A program made the position numbers and the translations under genes. The notes under the pieces are model-generated. The model saw only the letters and a list, made by a program, of their open reading frames with translations, did no database searches and was not told the origin of the DNA. Below, one piece after another: positions 49,203-58,319 of a stretch of 64,000 nucleotides of DNA (the stretch's first letter is position 1; each line of letters starts with the position of its first letter). The DNA is from an uncultured Oscillospiraceae bacterium (GTDB lineage: Bacteria; Bacillota; Clostridia; Oscillospirales; Oscillospiraceae). Where the stretch lies: assembly GCA_944386985.1 (NCBI GenBank), contig CALXDD010000006.1:1-64000 (forward strand). Direction: 5' to 3'.

Positions 49203-49839
49203 CACCCTCCAATCGGTGCAAAAACAGTTCCCAAAGTCTCGCTTCGGAATAGGGGAGGCGGATGGATTCCTCCGCCCGCTCCGTCTGAAGCCAGGCGGCG
49301 CCCTCCAGTGCCTGTACGGTCACCGCCGACGCCGCCGCCCCGGCGGCAACGTCGATCCGCTCCAGGCGGAGCAGTTCCCGCGGGCGGCCCTGTCCGGTCC
49401 CCTCTCCGGTGCCGTTCTCCGGTGAGGAGGACGTCCCAACGGCATCCAGCTCATTGCACAGCAGATCCTCAAAAAACGCGCCGGCGGAGGTTTTGCAGAG
49501 CTTGAAGGCGTTTTCCCGCTCCGACAGGCACCGCTCCAGCACCACCACCTCGTCCCTGCCGGCGGGGTAGAGAAGCCGCTGCCCGGAGGCGCCGGAGGGG
49601 TCTGTGACCTGAAGGGCGCTGTCCGCCTTTTCCATCACCGTGAGCATCTCCCGGATCTCCCTGGCGGGCATGAGCCGCTCCCCTTCCGGGGCCGCAATCC
49701 CCGCCTGGTACAGCGTGTGGACCACGCGGATCAGCTCTGCCTGGGGCAGATTCTCTGCCAGGGAGAAGGTGTAGAGGCCGGTGATGCCGCAAAGGGCGAG
49801 CAGGGTGGAAAACTGGGCTTGTGTCAATACATATTTCAT
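49189..49839 (-). CDS. Unknown type VII-locus protein
   Basis: 216 residues. Its start overlaps the LytTR-regulator stop by four bases, so it is coupled. The N-terminal third looks like a small helical domain (LTQAQFSTLLALCGITGLY, ENLPQAELIRVVHTLYQAG). A central alpha/beta part follows, then a Ser/Gly/Thr-rich linker (about 135-150) and a C-terminal part with alternating strands and helices. I do not recognise it. Its position, between the ATPase/regulator pair and the YukD-like gene, and its two-part build recall EspG-type substrate chaperones, but this is only a guess. Confidence 0.6.
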   Translation of the reverse strand: MKYVLTQAQFSTLLALCGITGLYTFSLAENLPQAELIRVVHTLYQAGIAAPEGERLMPAREIREMLTVMEKADSALQVTDPSGASGQRLLYPAGRDEVVVLERCLSERENAFKLCKTSAGAFFEDLLCNELDAVGTSSSPENGTGEGTGQGRPRELLRLERIDVAAGAAASAVTVQALEGAAWLQTERAEESIRLPYSEARLWELFLHRLEGDDFD

Positions 49840-50552
49840 CGCATCAATTCCCGGATCTTCTGACGGTAGGTTCTGGAGAGGGGCACCGTGGCGCCGGAGT
49901 ACAGCTCAAGGCAGTTTTCGGCCATGCGGATTTTCTGAATTTTCCGCGTGTTGACCAGAAAGGAGCGGTGGCACCGCATGAAATACTCCGGAAGCTGGCC
50001 CTCGATGTTCTCAATGCTGTCATAAAATTCGTATTCCTCGCTTCCGGCGCGCAGATGGATCTTCTTGTTGCGGGACTCGAAGTAGGAAATTTTTTCATAG
50101 GGGAGCAGGGTTTTACCGTCCCGCTCCTTTAAAACAAAGCAGCGGGATGGGGCGGCTGCCTCCATCTGCTCGAAGAAGGTGTCCAAAAGCTCGCTGTTGA
50201 GGCCGTCCAAAGCCTCCTGGGAGAGGGGCTGCAGCAGGAGCATGCTGGGGGCGATCCTGGGCCTCAGATACAGCATGGGCGAGATCTGGGGCGAGGTGAA
50301 CAGAGCGAGAAGGGCCAGCGGGGTTTTCTGCCGCAGGACCTTCAGACGCTCCACATCGGCCTCGTTTTCGATCTCGTAGTAGATCAGGTCGGCCAGATTG
50401 TCGGCGGCGTCAAACTGCCGCAGATCCTCGTAGCCCATGGCTCTGGTGTACTGCAGCGGCTCATCCGACCGGCGGGCGATCTCCCGCCGGCAGGACTGCT
50501 CGATCATGCCCTGCTCGGCGGCGTCCCGGTTGAATGATAAAATGGAAATCAT
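49836..50552 (-). CDS. LytTR-type DNA-binding regulator with a degenerate receiver-like N-terminus
   Basis: 238 residues. The C-terminal LytTR domain (about 140-238) has the expected ISYFESRNKKIHLRAG, FMRCHRSFLVNTRKIQKI and VPLSRTYRQKIREL segments. The N-terminal about 130 residues look like a receiver fold but lack the acidic pair and a clear phospho-acceptor aspartate. It begins ten bases after the ATPase stop, so it probably controls the locus, perhaps through protein contact rather than phosphorylation. No partner kinase is adjacent. Confidence 0.85.
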   Translation of the reverse strand: MISILSFNRDAAEQGMIEQSCRREIARRSDEPLQYTRAMGYEDLRQFDAADNLADLIYYEIENEADVERLKVLRQKTPLALLALFTSPQISPMLYLRPRIAPSMLLLQPLSQEALDGLNSELLDTFFEQMEAAAPSRCFVLKERDGKTLLPYEKISYFESRNKKIHLRAGSEEYEFYDSIENIEGQLPEYFMRCHRSFLVNTRKIQKIRMAENCLELYSGATVPLSRTYRQKIRELMR

Positions 50553-50562
50553 AGGCGTTCTC

Positions 50563-53500
50563 TCAGGCCCGGTTGTTGGGCACGACGATCTGCTCCTGCC
50601 GGGCGGACTCGTCGTCGGAGGGGACTGTGCCTACCCCCGGCCGCAGGGGGCTGTCCTGCATCTTGAAGGGAATGTTCTTGTAATCAAAGAGCCGCTGGGA
50701 CAGGTATTTTCCGCCGAACCGGATGCCGTTGCCGTTGCCTTTGAAATTCTGGACGATCCGATACCCCAGAAGGTCGCCGGCGTCGCCGTCGTCCAGTTCG
50801 GTGAAGAAGAGGATGTTGTAGTGCTGTCCCTTTCCCCCCGCCATGAGTTCAAAGAGGCCCACCGCGTTGAACGCCGGGGATTCCCTGTCGTACAGTTCGG
50901 CCACAAAGGCGGGCAGGTTGGGGATGAACACGCACAGCCGCCGGAAGTCCAGCATGGCGCGGCAGAATTCGTCGTCGTCCATGTGGGCGGCGAGGCAGAC
51001 CTTCTTCTTTTCCGCCCGGACCTCGATCTCCGCTGTGAGGGTGTCCTTTGCAAAGTCGTAGATGCCCTGTCCGTCCCGGATGTAGCGGCAGCCCCGGTCC
51101 GCCGCGATCCGTTCAAACTCGTTGGACTCCAGCTCCATAATATAGATGTCGCTGCCCTTGTCGGCAAACGCGCTGATCAGGTTCTTCATATAGGTGGATT
51201 TTCCGCTTTTCCTGGTGCCGCTGATCACATAGGTGTGCAGGGCCGTCAGGTCGATGGAAGAGTAGGCGGCGGTCTCCGCGTCGTATCCGTTGGGGACAAG
51301 CACGGGGTCCGCCAGCAGCGCGGCATAGTCCTCCTGCCGGATATACTCCTCCCACATAGGCTTCTCCGGAATGACCGGGATGCGCCGGGCGGCCTTGCCC
51401 GGATTCAGGGCGTTGATCTTTTCAATGTGGGTGCGGATGTGGTCGTTCCTGTCAAAGATGCTCTCCCCGTCGCAGGCCAAGGCGGTCTGGAATTCAATGA
51501 TCTTCTCTCCCAGATACACAAGGCCCCGGCCCTTCACATTGCTCTCGGGATAGAGGGGCGGCTTTACCACCCGCAGCACGTCGCTGTACTGGTAGATATC
51601 CGACAGCTCCAGGCATATGGTGGTGCGGAAGCTGTCAGCAAGGCGGGAGGAGATCTCCGACGTGCCGAATCCTCCGGCCGTCACCAGCAGGAAGATGCCG
51701 CAGCCGAGGCCGTCCTTTGCCACCTGGCGGATCTGGTCCTCGTAGCGCTCGCCGGTTTTTTCCCTGAAGGCGGCGTAGTTGTCGATAACCAGCACAATGG
51801 CCGGCATCCGCTTTCCGCTGTGCTCCACATAGTCCCGGAAGTTGGAGGCGGACAGGATCTTTTTGCGTTCCTCCAGAATGGAGGCCAGCATGGTGAAGAA
51901 CTTGGCGATCTTTTCGGCGTCCTCCTCCGCGTCGGTCATCACGCCGCCCACATGCTGGGAGCCGGAGAAGACGTTGAGGAGCTTGGCGCTGAAATCAATG
52001 ATGTAAAAATTCAGCTCGTCGGAGGAATATTTGTTGACAAAGGAGTATACCGCCGTCTGCAGGAAGGTGGATTTGCCGGTGGCGACGGTGCCGCAGACTG
52101 CGTGGTGGCCGTTGTTGGCAAAGTCGATGCTGATGGGCATCTGGTCCTGATTTTCCGGGTCGTCGCCCTTGCCGATGACTGCCGACAGCGTCCACTGGCG
52201 GCCGGTCTCCGGACTTTGCAGCTCCAGCTCCTGATAGCCCTCGATCTGACTGAGAAGGATGCGCTCGGGGAGGACCGGCATCCAAAGCCGGATGGAATGG
52301 GTGTATCCGTTGGCCCGGGCCACCTCGGCCAGATATTGGCACACCGCCTCCAGCTGCGTTTTGCTCTTCAGCTCCGGCAGCTTGAGAGAGCCGCGTCCGG
52401 CCGCGTCAAAGAGGGCCTGGACGGCCTCCTTTTCAGGCAGATCTCCCTGGGAAACCACAAGGCGCACAAACTCCCGCAGGTGGGAGTCGTTATAGGGCCC
52501 CCGCTTTAAATCCGAGCCCGCCTGGACGATACGGGCATACAGCCCGGAGAGGAAGGTCTCGTCAAAGAGCAGGCTGTCGTCGAAGGGCCGGTCCCCCACC
52601 GCTTCCCGCACGGTGCGGCAGAGGACCGTGATCCACTGCCGGGTCATGTTTTCCTGGTGCTGGATCTTGAAGTGATTGCCCACCAGGTCCACCTTGCCGA
52701 TGGGGTCCAGCATCTGCGCCACCACAAGCCGCTTGCCGCTGAGGGACGCGTCGTAAGCGGCGCCGGAATAGCCGGACTGGAACAGCTCGAACAGCTCGTC
52801 GTTGCCCACCTGCAGATAGCACCGGCCGGCCTGGGTGAGATAGGCCGCGTCTGTTCTGTGGAGCATATCCATGGAGTCCTGGCGGTCCTGCACCCGCAGG
52901 CACAGGCGGAACTTGGAGTTGGACCAGATGTTGTCGTCCACCGTTCCCGCGGGCTTCTGGGTGGCCAGGATCAGATGGACGCCCAGGCTTCGGCCCACCT
53001 GGGCCACGGAGACCAGCTCCCGCATGAACTCCGGCTCCTCCCGCTTGAGCTCGGCGAACTCGTCGATGATAATGAACAGGTGGGGCATGGGTTCCTTGGC
53101 GTTGCCGCTTTTGTAGAGGGAGGTGTAGGCGTTGATGTTGTTGACGCCGTAGTCGGAGAAGATCCGCTGGCGGCGCTTGTTCTCCGACTTGATGGACACC
53201 ATGGCCCGCCGGACCTGGTTTCCGGAGAGGTTGGAGATGGCGCCGATCATGTGGGGCAGGCCCTCGAAGAGATTTGCCATGCCGCCGCCCTTGTAGTCGA
53301 TGATAAAGAAGCCCACGTCGTCAGGGCTGTAGTTGATGGCCAGGGACAGCACATAGGTCTGCAGCGTCTCCGATTTGCCGGAGCCGGTGGTGCCCGCCAC
53401 CAGGCCGTGGGGGCCGTGATACCGCTCGTGGATATCCAGATAGCAGGGGGCGCTGCCGCTTTTGAAGCCCACCAGCGCCTTCATGGTCTCCGCCGTTTTG

Positions 53501-55539
53501 GCCTTTCTCCAGCGGTTCTGGGCCTCCAGCTCCTCGGGGCGGGTGATGGCGTACATCTCAAAGAAGGACAGGGACGCGGGGATCTCGCCGCCGCTCTCGT
53601 TCTCCTCCACCTCCGTGTTGGCAAGCCGCTTGGCAAAGGCCAGCAGCGCCTCGTCGCCGATGGGGTCAAAGTCCACGGCGATCCGCTCGGTGGTCTCGTC
53701 AATGGTACTGTATACGCCGGAGAACCGGTCGTTCTTCTCAATAATAAATTCGCAGTTGTTCGGCAGGTTCTCATACTGCTCCGAGGCGATGATGGTGGAA
53801 AGCCCGATTCTGTCGCTGGCGTCGCTGATATACTTGGAGATCAGCTCCCCCTCCAGAAGCTCCTTGTTCAGTACGAACAGGATGTAGTGGGGGCGGACGG
53901 ACGTGTGCTCATCCTCGCTGCGGGTGCGCATGGTCTGGCCCAGAGCGTAGAAAATTTCGTTGGCCTCATTCTTGTTGGTGGCGAAAAAGCGGATTCTCCT
54001 GTCCTCCGACCAGGTGTGGGGCAGCCACTTGACAAACTCCCAGCCCTTAGCGTTGGACACCTTTGTGGCGTCGTAGGCGAAGGCGATCTTCACATCCGTG
54101 TAGCTGTTGCTGCCCGCGATCTGGACGATCAGGTTTTTGATGATCTGCGCCCAGCCGTTGGTTTCGCCGATGACGCCCACCAGGCTCTTGTCCTTCAGAT
54201 CGATGCAGACGGGGACCTGGTGCATGGTGCTGAAGCGGTTTTTGATCAGCTCCGGCTTTTCCGCCAGGGCGTCGTCCACCATGGAGAATCTGGATTTGGG
54301 CACGTCGATGGGGGCGGGGGAGGGGATGTCGCCGGTTCCGATCCGGTAGGTCAGAATGTCGCTGTGGTTGAAATTCCGGTTCCACAGCTTCTCGTTTCCC
54401 GCCTCAAATTGGGCGATGGCCTCCGAGGGCAGGTACTTTTCCCGCAGCGCCTCGGAATTTTGGCGGTACACCGCCTCAATGGCATTTTGCTTTTCGATGA
54501 GATAATGTCCGTATTTGTCAAAGCGGCGGGCCTCCCCCTCCCGGACCATCTTTTTGTTGAAGCGCATGTTGATGATCGCCCAGAAAACGCCGATGGCCGC
54601 GGAGGCCACAGCCGTAACCAGTCCCGTCATCATCAGAATGGGGCTGGCCGCTCCGCCGGCGCGGGACGCCGCGATCGTCAGCCCGCTGCCCAGCAGCATG
54701 GGGAGAGCCATGGTCATGGCCGGGCCGATCTGCATGAACAGGGGGATATTCGCCAGCTCCCTGGGGGCGGGCGGGGGATCGATGGAGATGGGCTCCGTAT
54801 TCACCTTGGGGACGATTCTGGGAGCCCGGAAGACGATGGATTTCCCGCTGCTCCCGTGGGGGCCGCAGGGCTCCGCCAGCAGTTCAAACTGGGACGCGTC
54901 CATAAAGGGAAGATCGGTATCCATACCGGCGGGAGCGTTGACGGCCAGCATCGTTCCAAGAAAAATCATATGCAGGCCGAAGACCCGGATGCTGTCGCCA
55001 TAAACAAGAACCCGGCTGCCATGTACACTCACGTTGTTGACATAAGTTCCGTTGGACGAAGAATCCTCCAGTACGGTCCTCGTGCCATCGTAGCGAATGA
55101 CGCAATGGTGCCGGGAAACAAAACTCTTTACATCCTTCTCCGCCGGGTAGCGGTAGCGGATGGCGTTGTCCTGATCGTACCCCACGGAAACCTCCTTCTG
55201 GGGGATCAGCATGTATTTTCGGTAGACGCTGAGGGGGTTGTCCTTGGTTTCCGCGAGGACGGTCAATTTCTCTCCGCAGGGGGTGGTGAGTCCGTAGCGG
55301 CCATACGCTCCGATCCCCGCATCCATAGAGAGATTTGCGGTAACGGGCTTTACGGTGATGCCGTCGGACTGCTCACTGAAAAACCACGTTCCCTGCACAC
55401 ATTCCAGGGTGATCAGCACATTCCGCCGCAAGTGGAACAGCTCGGCGTCCAGCAGGAAGGAATACTCTGTATTGGAAAGAGCGGGTAATATAATCTCACA
55501 GAATGCTGCGTCATTATAAATTGACAAGACTTTACTCAT
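50563..55539 (-). CDS. essC: FtsK/SpoIIIE-type type VII secretion ATPase with N-terminal FHA domain (EssC-like)
   Basis: 1658 residues from the ATG at 55539, behind AGGTGG. A beta-rich N-terminus is followed by an FHA domain (about 112-195; SRHHCVIRY, SSNGTYVNN). Two membrane helices follow (about 265-325), then a linker with a degenerate nucleotide fold, and three FtsK-like ATPase domains. D1 has Walker A GTTGSGKSE (about 716) and Walker B LFIIIDEF; D2 has GTVATGKST (about 1149) with VLVIDN in place of DE; D3 has TRKSGKST (about 1440). It is longer than EssC as I remember it (about 1480). It is the first gene of the locus and the motor that selects WXG100 substrates. Confidence 0.92.
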   Translation of the reverse strand: MSKVLSIYNDAAFCEIILPALSNTEYSFLLDAELFHLRRNVLITLECVQGTWFFSEQSDGITVKPVTANLSMDAGIGAYGRYGLTTPCGEKLTVLAETKDNPLSVYRKYMLIPQKEVSVGYDQDNAIRYRYPAEKDVKSFVSRHHCVIRYDGTRTVLEDSSSNGTYVNNVSVHGSRVLVYGDSIRVFGLHMIFLGTMLAVNAPAGMDTDLPFMDASQFELLAEPCGPHGSSGKSIVFRAPRIVPKVNTEPISIDPPPAPRELANIPLFMQIGPAMTMALPMLLGSGLTIAASRAGGAASPILMMTGLVTAVASAAIGVFWAIINMRFNKKMVREGEARRFDKYGHYLIEKQNAIEAVYRQNSEALREKYLPSEAIAQFEAGNEKLWNRNFNHSDILTYRIGTGDIPSPAPIDVPKSRFSMVDDALAEKPELIKNRFSTMHQVPVCIDLKDKSLVGVIGETNGWAQIIKNLIVQIAGSNSYTDVKIAFAYDATKVSNAKGWEFVKWLPHTWSEDRRIRFFATNKNEANEIFYALGQTMRTRSEDEHTSVRPHYILFVLNKELLEGELISKYISDASDRIGLSTIIASEQYENLPNNCEFIIEKNDRFSGVYSTIDETTERIAVDFDPIGDEALLAFAKRLANTEVEENESGGEIPASLSFFEMYAITRPEELEAQNRWRKAKTAETMKALVGFKSGSAPCYLDIHERYHGPHGLVAGTTGSGKSETLQTYVLSLAINYSPDDVGFFIIDYKGGGMANLFEGLPHMIGAISNLSGNQVRRAMVSIKSENKRRQRIFSDYGVNNINAYTSLYKSGNAKEPMPHLFIIIDEFAELKREEPEFMRELVSVAQVGRSLGVHLILATQKPAGTVDDNIWSNSKFRLCLRVQDRQDSMDMLHRTDAAYLTQAGRCYLQVGNDELFELFQSGYSGAAYDASLSGKRLVVAQMLDPIGKVDLVGNHFKIQHQENMTRQWITVLCRTVREAVGDRPFDDSLLFDETFLSGLYARIVQAGSDLKRGPYNDSHLREFVRLVVSQGDLPEKEAVQALFDAAGRGSLKLPELKSKTQLEAVCQYLAEVARANGYTHSIRLWMPVLPERILLSQIEGYQELELQSPETGRQWTLSAVIGKGDDPENQDQMPISIDFANNGHHAVCGTVATGKSTFLQTAVYSFVNKYSSDELNFYIIDFSAKLLNVFSGSQHVGGVMTDAEEDAEKIAKFFTMLASILEERKKILSASNFRDYVEHSGKRMPAIVLVIDNYAAFREKTGERYEDQIRQVAKDGLGCGIFLLVTAGGFGTSEISSRLADSFRTTICLELSDIYQYSDVLRVVKPPLYPESNVKGRGLVYLGEKIIEFQTALACDGESIFDRNDHIRTHIEKINALNPGKAARRIPVIPEKPMWEEYIRQEDYAALLADPVLVPNGYDAETAAYSSIDLTALHTYVISGTRKSGKSTYMKNLISAFADKGSDIYIMELESNEFERIAADRGCRYIRDGQGIYDFAKDTLTAEIEVRAEKKKVCLAAHMDDDEFCRAMLDFRRLCVFIPNLPAFVAELYDRESPAFNAVGLFELMAGGKGQHYNILFFTELDDGDAGDLLGYRIVQNFKGNGNGIRFGGKYLSQRLFDYKNIPFKMQDSPLRPGVGTVPSDDESARQEQIVVPNNRA

Positions 55540-55638
55540 AGCGATTCCACCTATATTCGGATTTATAAAATGCCCTTGTATATGCAATGCGTTCTGAGAG
55601 GGCGCCGCCCGTAAAAGCGCGAATGGCCCTTGATCTAA

Positions 55639-55667
55639 ATATTACAAAATATCGTTTCTGTTGTCAA
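55639..55667 (-). promoter_or_regulatory. Promoter of the type VII secretion locus
   Basis: On the minus strand TTGACA (55667-55662), a 17-base spacer and TAATAT (55644-55639) lie 100 bases before the ATPase start. The genes from here to 40225 run the same way with small gaps, so this may drive most of the locus. Confidence 0.7.
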
Positions 55668-55946
55668 GAAGTCCCAGCATCCGCCATGCGGTTATTTTGC
55701 AACGCATCCGGCGTTTTCTTCCGGCTATATTTTTGTTCTTTTTTACTCCTGTGGCCGGCGGGAAAGAAGGATGCCACTCTTTTTACGCATATCGATGCAT
55801 ACTCTTCGTTTATTCTGTTCCGGCGGGCTTTCCGCGGGCCTGGCGGCAGGGAACAATAAAAAACGATGCTGTCCTGATCACAGAACAGCATCGCGGGAAT
55901 CTGTATTGGCCTTGCGGGCAAAAATCCATGGGAGGCTTTCGGAGTC
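55668..55946. other. Gap between the type VII promoter and the URO-D gene
   Basis: AT-rich spacer without a convincing gene. The only clear element is the terminator at 55855-55893. Confidence 0.5.
55855..55893 (-). terminator. Terminator after the URO-D/MtaA-like gene
   Basis: CGATGCTGT / ACAGCATCG stem with a 12-base loop, followed on the minus strand by TTTTTTATTG. Confidence 0.85.
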
Positions 55947-56975
55947 TCAGCCGAACTGCTTGGTGGTCTCCACCAGCGTGCGGATATTCTCGCCGGGGGT
56001 GTTGGGGCCCAGGGCGCAGCCGGGACCGATCATGAGACCGCCCTGGCCCCGGAAGAGGTCCAGCAGCTCCATGACGGCCTTTTTCACCTCATCGGGGCCG
56101 GCACTGTTGAGCATGGCGGGGTCCAGGTTGCCGGAGAGCACATAGTGGCCCCGGCCCGCCTCCCGGGCCTTTCGGATGTCGGTGCGGGCGTCAAACTCAA
56201 ACATGGGGCAGCCCGTCTCCGCCAGATCCTCCAGAATAGGGTCGCTCCAGCCGCAGATGTGGCAGAGGGTGGGAATGCCCTCCTTCTTCAGCTGCTGGTT
56301 GAGCCGGGTCTCAAAGGGTTTGCCGAACTTGCGGAAGATGGCGGGGGACACCACGGAGCAGCCCTCGGAGCTGTTGCCGTAGCTGGTCATGTGGCCGCCG
56401 GCCTCAAAGCAGAGATGGTGCATCTGCAGGGCGATGCGAAGGGTCTGCTCCATGAGGGCCATCAGGTTCTCCTCCTCGTCCTCGTCTAAAAGGGACACCA
56501 GAAAGTCGTTCATCCCCACCAGCAGGCACCCAAGGGAGAAGGGACCCTGGTCGGCGTTGGCCCGGAGGAAGACGTCGTTGGCGTTGCACCACACAGACAT
56601 CTTGTTGATGGCCTCCAGATAGATCTTGACGCGGTCGCTGTTTCGGAGATCCACCTTGGCCAGATCGTCGATGATCTGCTCGATGGACCGGGACTGCTTG
56701 TCGTTGGTGACGGCGGCAATGTCATCGGGATAGGTGACGTCGGCGCCGCAGGCGCTGGCCAGCAGGGCGGTGTCCACGTCCAGGAGGATGCCGTCGGTGT
56801 CGTATCTGACACAGGCGTCAATGAGGGTTTTGGCGATAACGTCGGCGCTGGAGCGGTACTCCGCCATGGTGACGCCCTCCTCCCGGGCGGCCATGAGGAA
56901 GTTGTGGATCATCACAGGAATCCGGTCGGGGACGCCGCCCGCCAGCACAGTGCGAATCCGTTCAATGCGTGTCAT
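55947..56975 (-). CDS. URO-D-family methyltransferase-like protein (MtaA/CmuA type)
   Basis: 342 residues with AGAGGAG before the ATG. The URO-D barrel carries the zinc-type motif LCHICGWSD (HxC, about residue 238) and a later Cys in GPGCALGPNT (about 325), the pattern of methylcobamide:CoM-type methyltransferases such as MtaA. HemE features are missing. It may transfer methyl groups from a corrinoid protein, but no corrinoid protein gene is nearby. It is divergent from a ribose-type ABC importer, which may supply a methylated or sugar substrate. Confidence 0.82.
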   Translation of the reverse strand: MTRIERIRTVLAGGVPDRIPVMIHNFLMAAREEGVTMAEYRSSADVIAKTLIDACVRYDTDGILLDVDTALLASACGADVTYPDDIAAVTNDKQSRSIEQIIDDLAKVDLRNSDRVKIYLEAINKMSVWCNANDVFLRANADQGPFSLGCLLVGMNDFLVSLLDEDEEENLMALMEQTLRIALQMHHLCFEAGGHMTSYGNSSEGCSVVSPAIFRKFGKPFETRLNQQLKKEGIPTLCHICGWSDPILEDLAETGCPMFEFDARTDIRKAREAGRGHYVLSGNLDPAMLNSAGPDEVKKAVMELLDLFRGQGGLMIGPGCALGPNTPGENIRTLVETTKQFG

Positions 56976-57165
56976 GATTCATCTCCTCTTTTCTGAAAAG
57001 CGGTGGCTTTTTCTATGTATCATCCTACAGAAAAACAGGGGGGCGCTCAATGGGCTTGTTGTGCACTTTGTTGTTGAAGTTGTGTAAATTTTTGCCATCG
57101 AACAGGGAAGAAACCGTCAATAGCACAAAATCTTTACAAACAATCACATAAAAATGCACAGGAAG

Positions 57166-57198
57166 AAGATATCTTTTCCGAAATTTTTTGTTTATTAT
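57166..57198 (+). promoter_or_regulatory. Possible operator and -10 region of the ribose-type ABC operon
   Basis: A TATTAT -10-like box lies at 57193-57198. The perfect palindrome AAGATATCTT (57166-57175) lies where the -35 box should be, which reads only TATCTT. A palindrome over a poor -35 box is what an activator-dependent or repressible promoter could look like. Confidence 0.4.
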
Positions 57199-57246
57199 AG
57201 AGATAACAAGCTGACGATATCACACTGATACATGGAGGTTTCCGTT

Positions 57247-58308
57247 ATGTCATCCAACAGCAACAAAGTACCGGCTCAAAAAACGGCGGCCAAAAGGCAC
57301 AACCCCTTCAAATTTTTTGTGGACTGGTTCCTGCGGCGGCCGGAAAGCGGCATTGTATTGATCCTGGCGGTCTTTACTGTCTTCGTGACCTGCGTGAACA
57401 AAGACTTTATCGATCCCAAGAATATTGTGAATATTCTCCGGGCGTCGGGCTTCACCATGATCAGCGTGGTGGGAATGTCCATGGTGCTGATCATCGGGGG
57501 CCTGGATCTGTCCATCGGCTCCATTTATGCGCTGTCCGCGCTGGTGTGTGCCATGGCCATTACCGACTGGGGCCTTCCGGTTCCTTTGGGAATCCTGGTG
57601 GGACTGGCGGTGGGCCTGTTTTGCGGCGTCATCAACGGCTTTTTGATTGTGAAGACGGATATGCCCCCCATGATCGCCACTTTGGGTATGCAGTATGCTC
57701 TGCGGGGCGCCGTGTCCGTCCTGACCAAGGGCGTTCCCATCTACCCCCTGCCGGACAGCTTTGTGGAGCTGGAGCCCCACAAGATCTTCGGAATTCCCAT
57801 CATCGTCATCATCGCCATCCTCATTGCCATCGTGGGCCACATTGCCCTGGCCCGTACATACTTCGGACGCTCCATTTACGCCCTGGGCGGAAACCAGGAG
57901 GCGGCCCGGATCTCCGGCATCAACATCCGCCGCACCAAGATGCTGGTCTATATGATCATGGGCGTGCTGGTGGCCTTCGCGGGCATCATGACCGCCTCCC
58001 GGCTGGGTTCTGCCGAGCCCTCCACCGGCACCGGCCTTGAGATGAAGGTCATCTGCGGCGCCGTGATCGGCGGCATCTCCATCTCCGGCGGCATGGGCAC
58101 CATGCTGGGCGCGGCGCTGGGCGCCGTGTTCATGGAGGCCCTCACCAACAGCCTGACCGTTATGAAAATCTCTGTGTACTGGCAGAACGTGGTGTTTGGA
58201 ATCGTCATGATCCTCTCCGTGCTCCTCGACCAGTATAAGCGCTCCCTGATCCAGCGCCGGTCCATCAAGAATACGGAGTTGGAGAAGACCGCCGCCGGGA
58301 AGCAGTAA
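57247..58308 (+). CDS. Sugar-type ABC transporter permease (RbsC family)
   Basis: 353 residues from the ATG at 57247, eight bases after GGAGG; the upstream ATG at 57232 is part of that site. About nine membrane helices with the family stretch MVLIIGGLDLSIGSIYALSA (about residue 78), GLAVGLFCGVINGF and ALGGNQEAARISGI (about 215). It is the membrane half of a ribose/galactose-type importer with the ATPase at 58320 and the binding protein at 59913. Unlike the classic rbs order, the permease comes first. Confidence 0.93.
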   Translation: MSSNSNKVPAQKTAAKRHNPFKFFVDWFLRRPESGIVLILAVFTVFVTCVNKDFIDPKNIVNILRASGFTMISVVGMSMVLIIGGLDLSIGSIYALSALVCAMAITDWGLPVPLGILVGLAVGLFCGVINGFLIVKTDMPPMIATLGMQYALRGAVSVLTKGVPIYPLPDSFVELEPHKIFGIPIIVIIAILIAIVGHIALARTYFGRSIYALGGNQEAARISGINIRRTKMLVYMIMGVLVAFAGIMTASRLGSAEPSTGTGLEMKVICGAVIGGISISGGMGTMLGAALGAVFMEALTNSLTVMKISVYWQNVVFGIVMILSVLLDQYKRSLIQRRSIKNTELEKTAAGKQ

Positions 58309-58319
58309 GGAGGCCCGCT

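Noticed and set aside
52657-55488. A 943-codon plus-strand open frame opposite the secretion ATPase
   Set aside because: Shadow of the EssC-like gene: no start signal, no recognisable domain, and composition mirrors the antisense of FtsK coding sequence.
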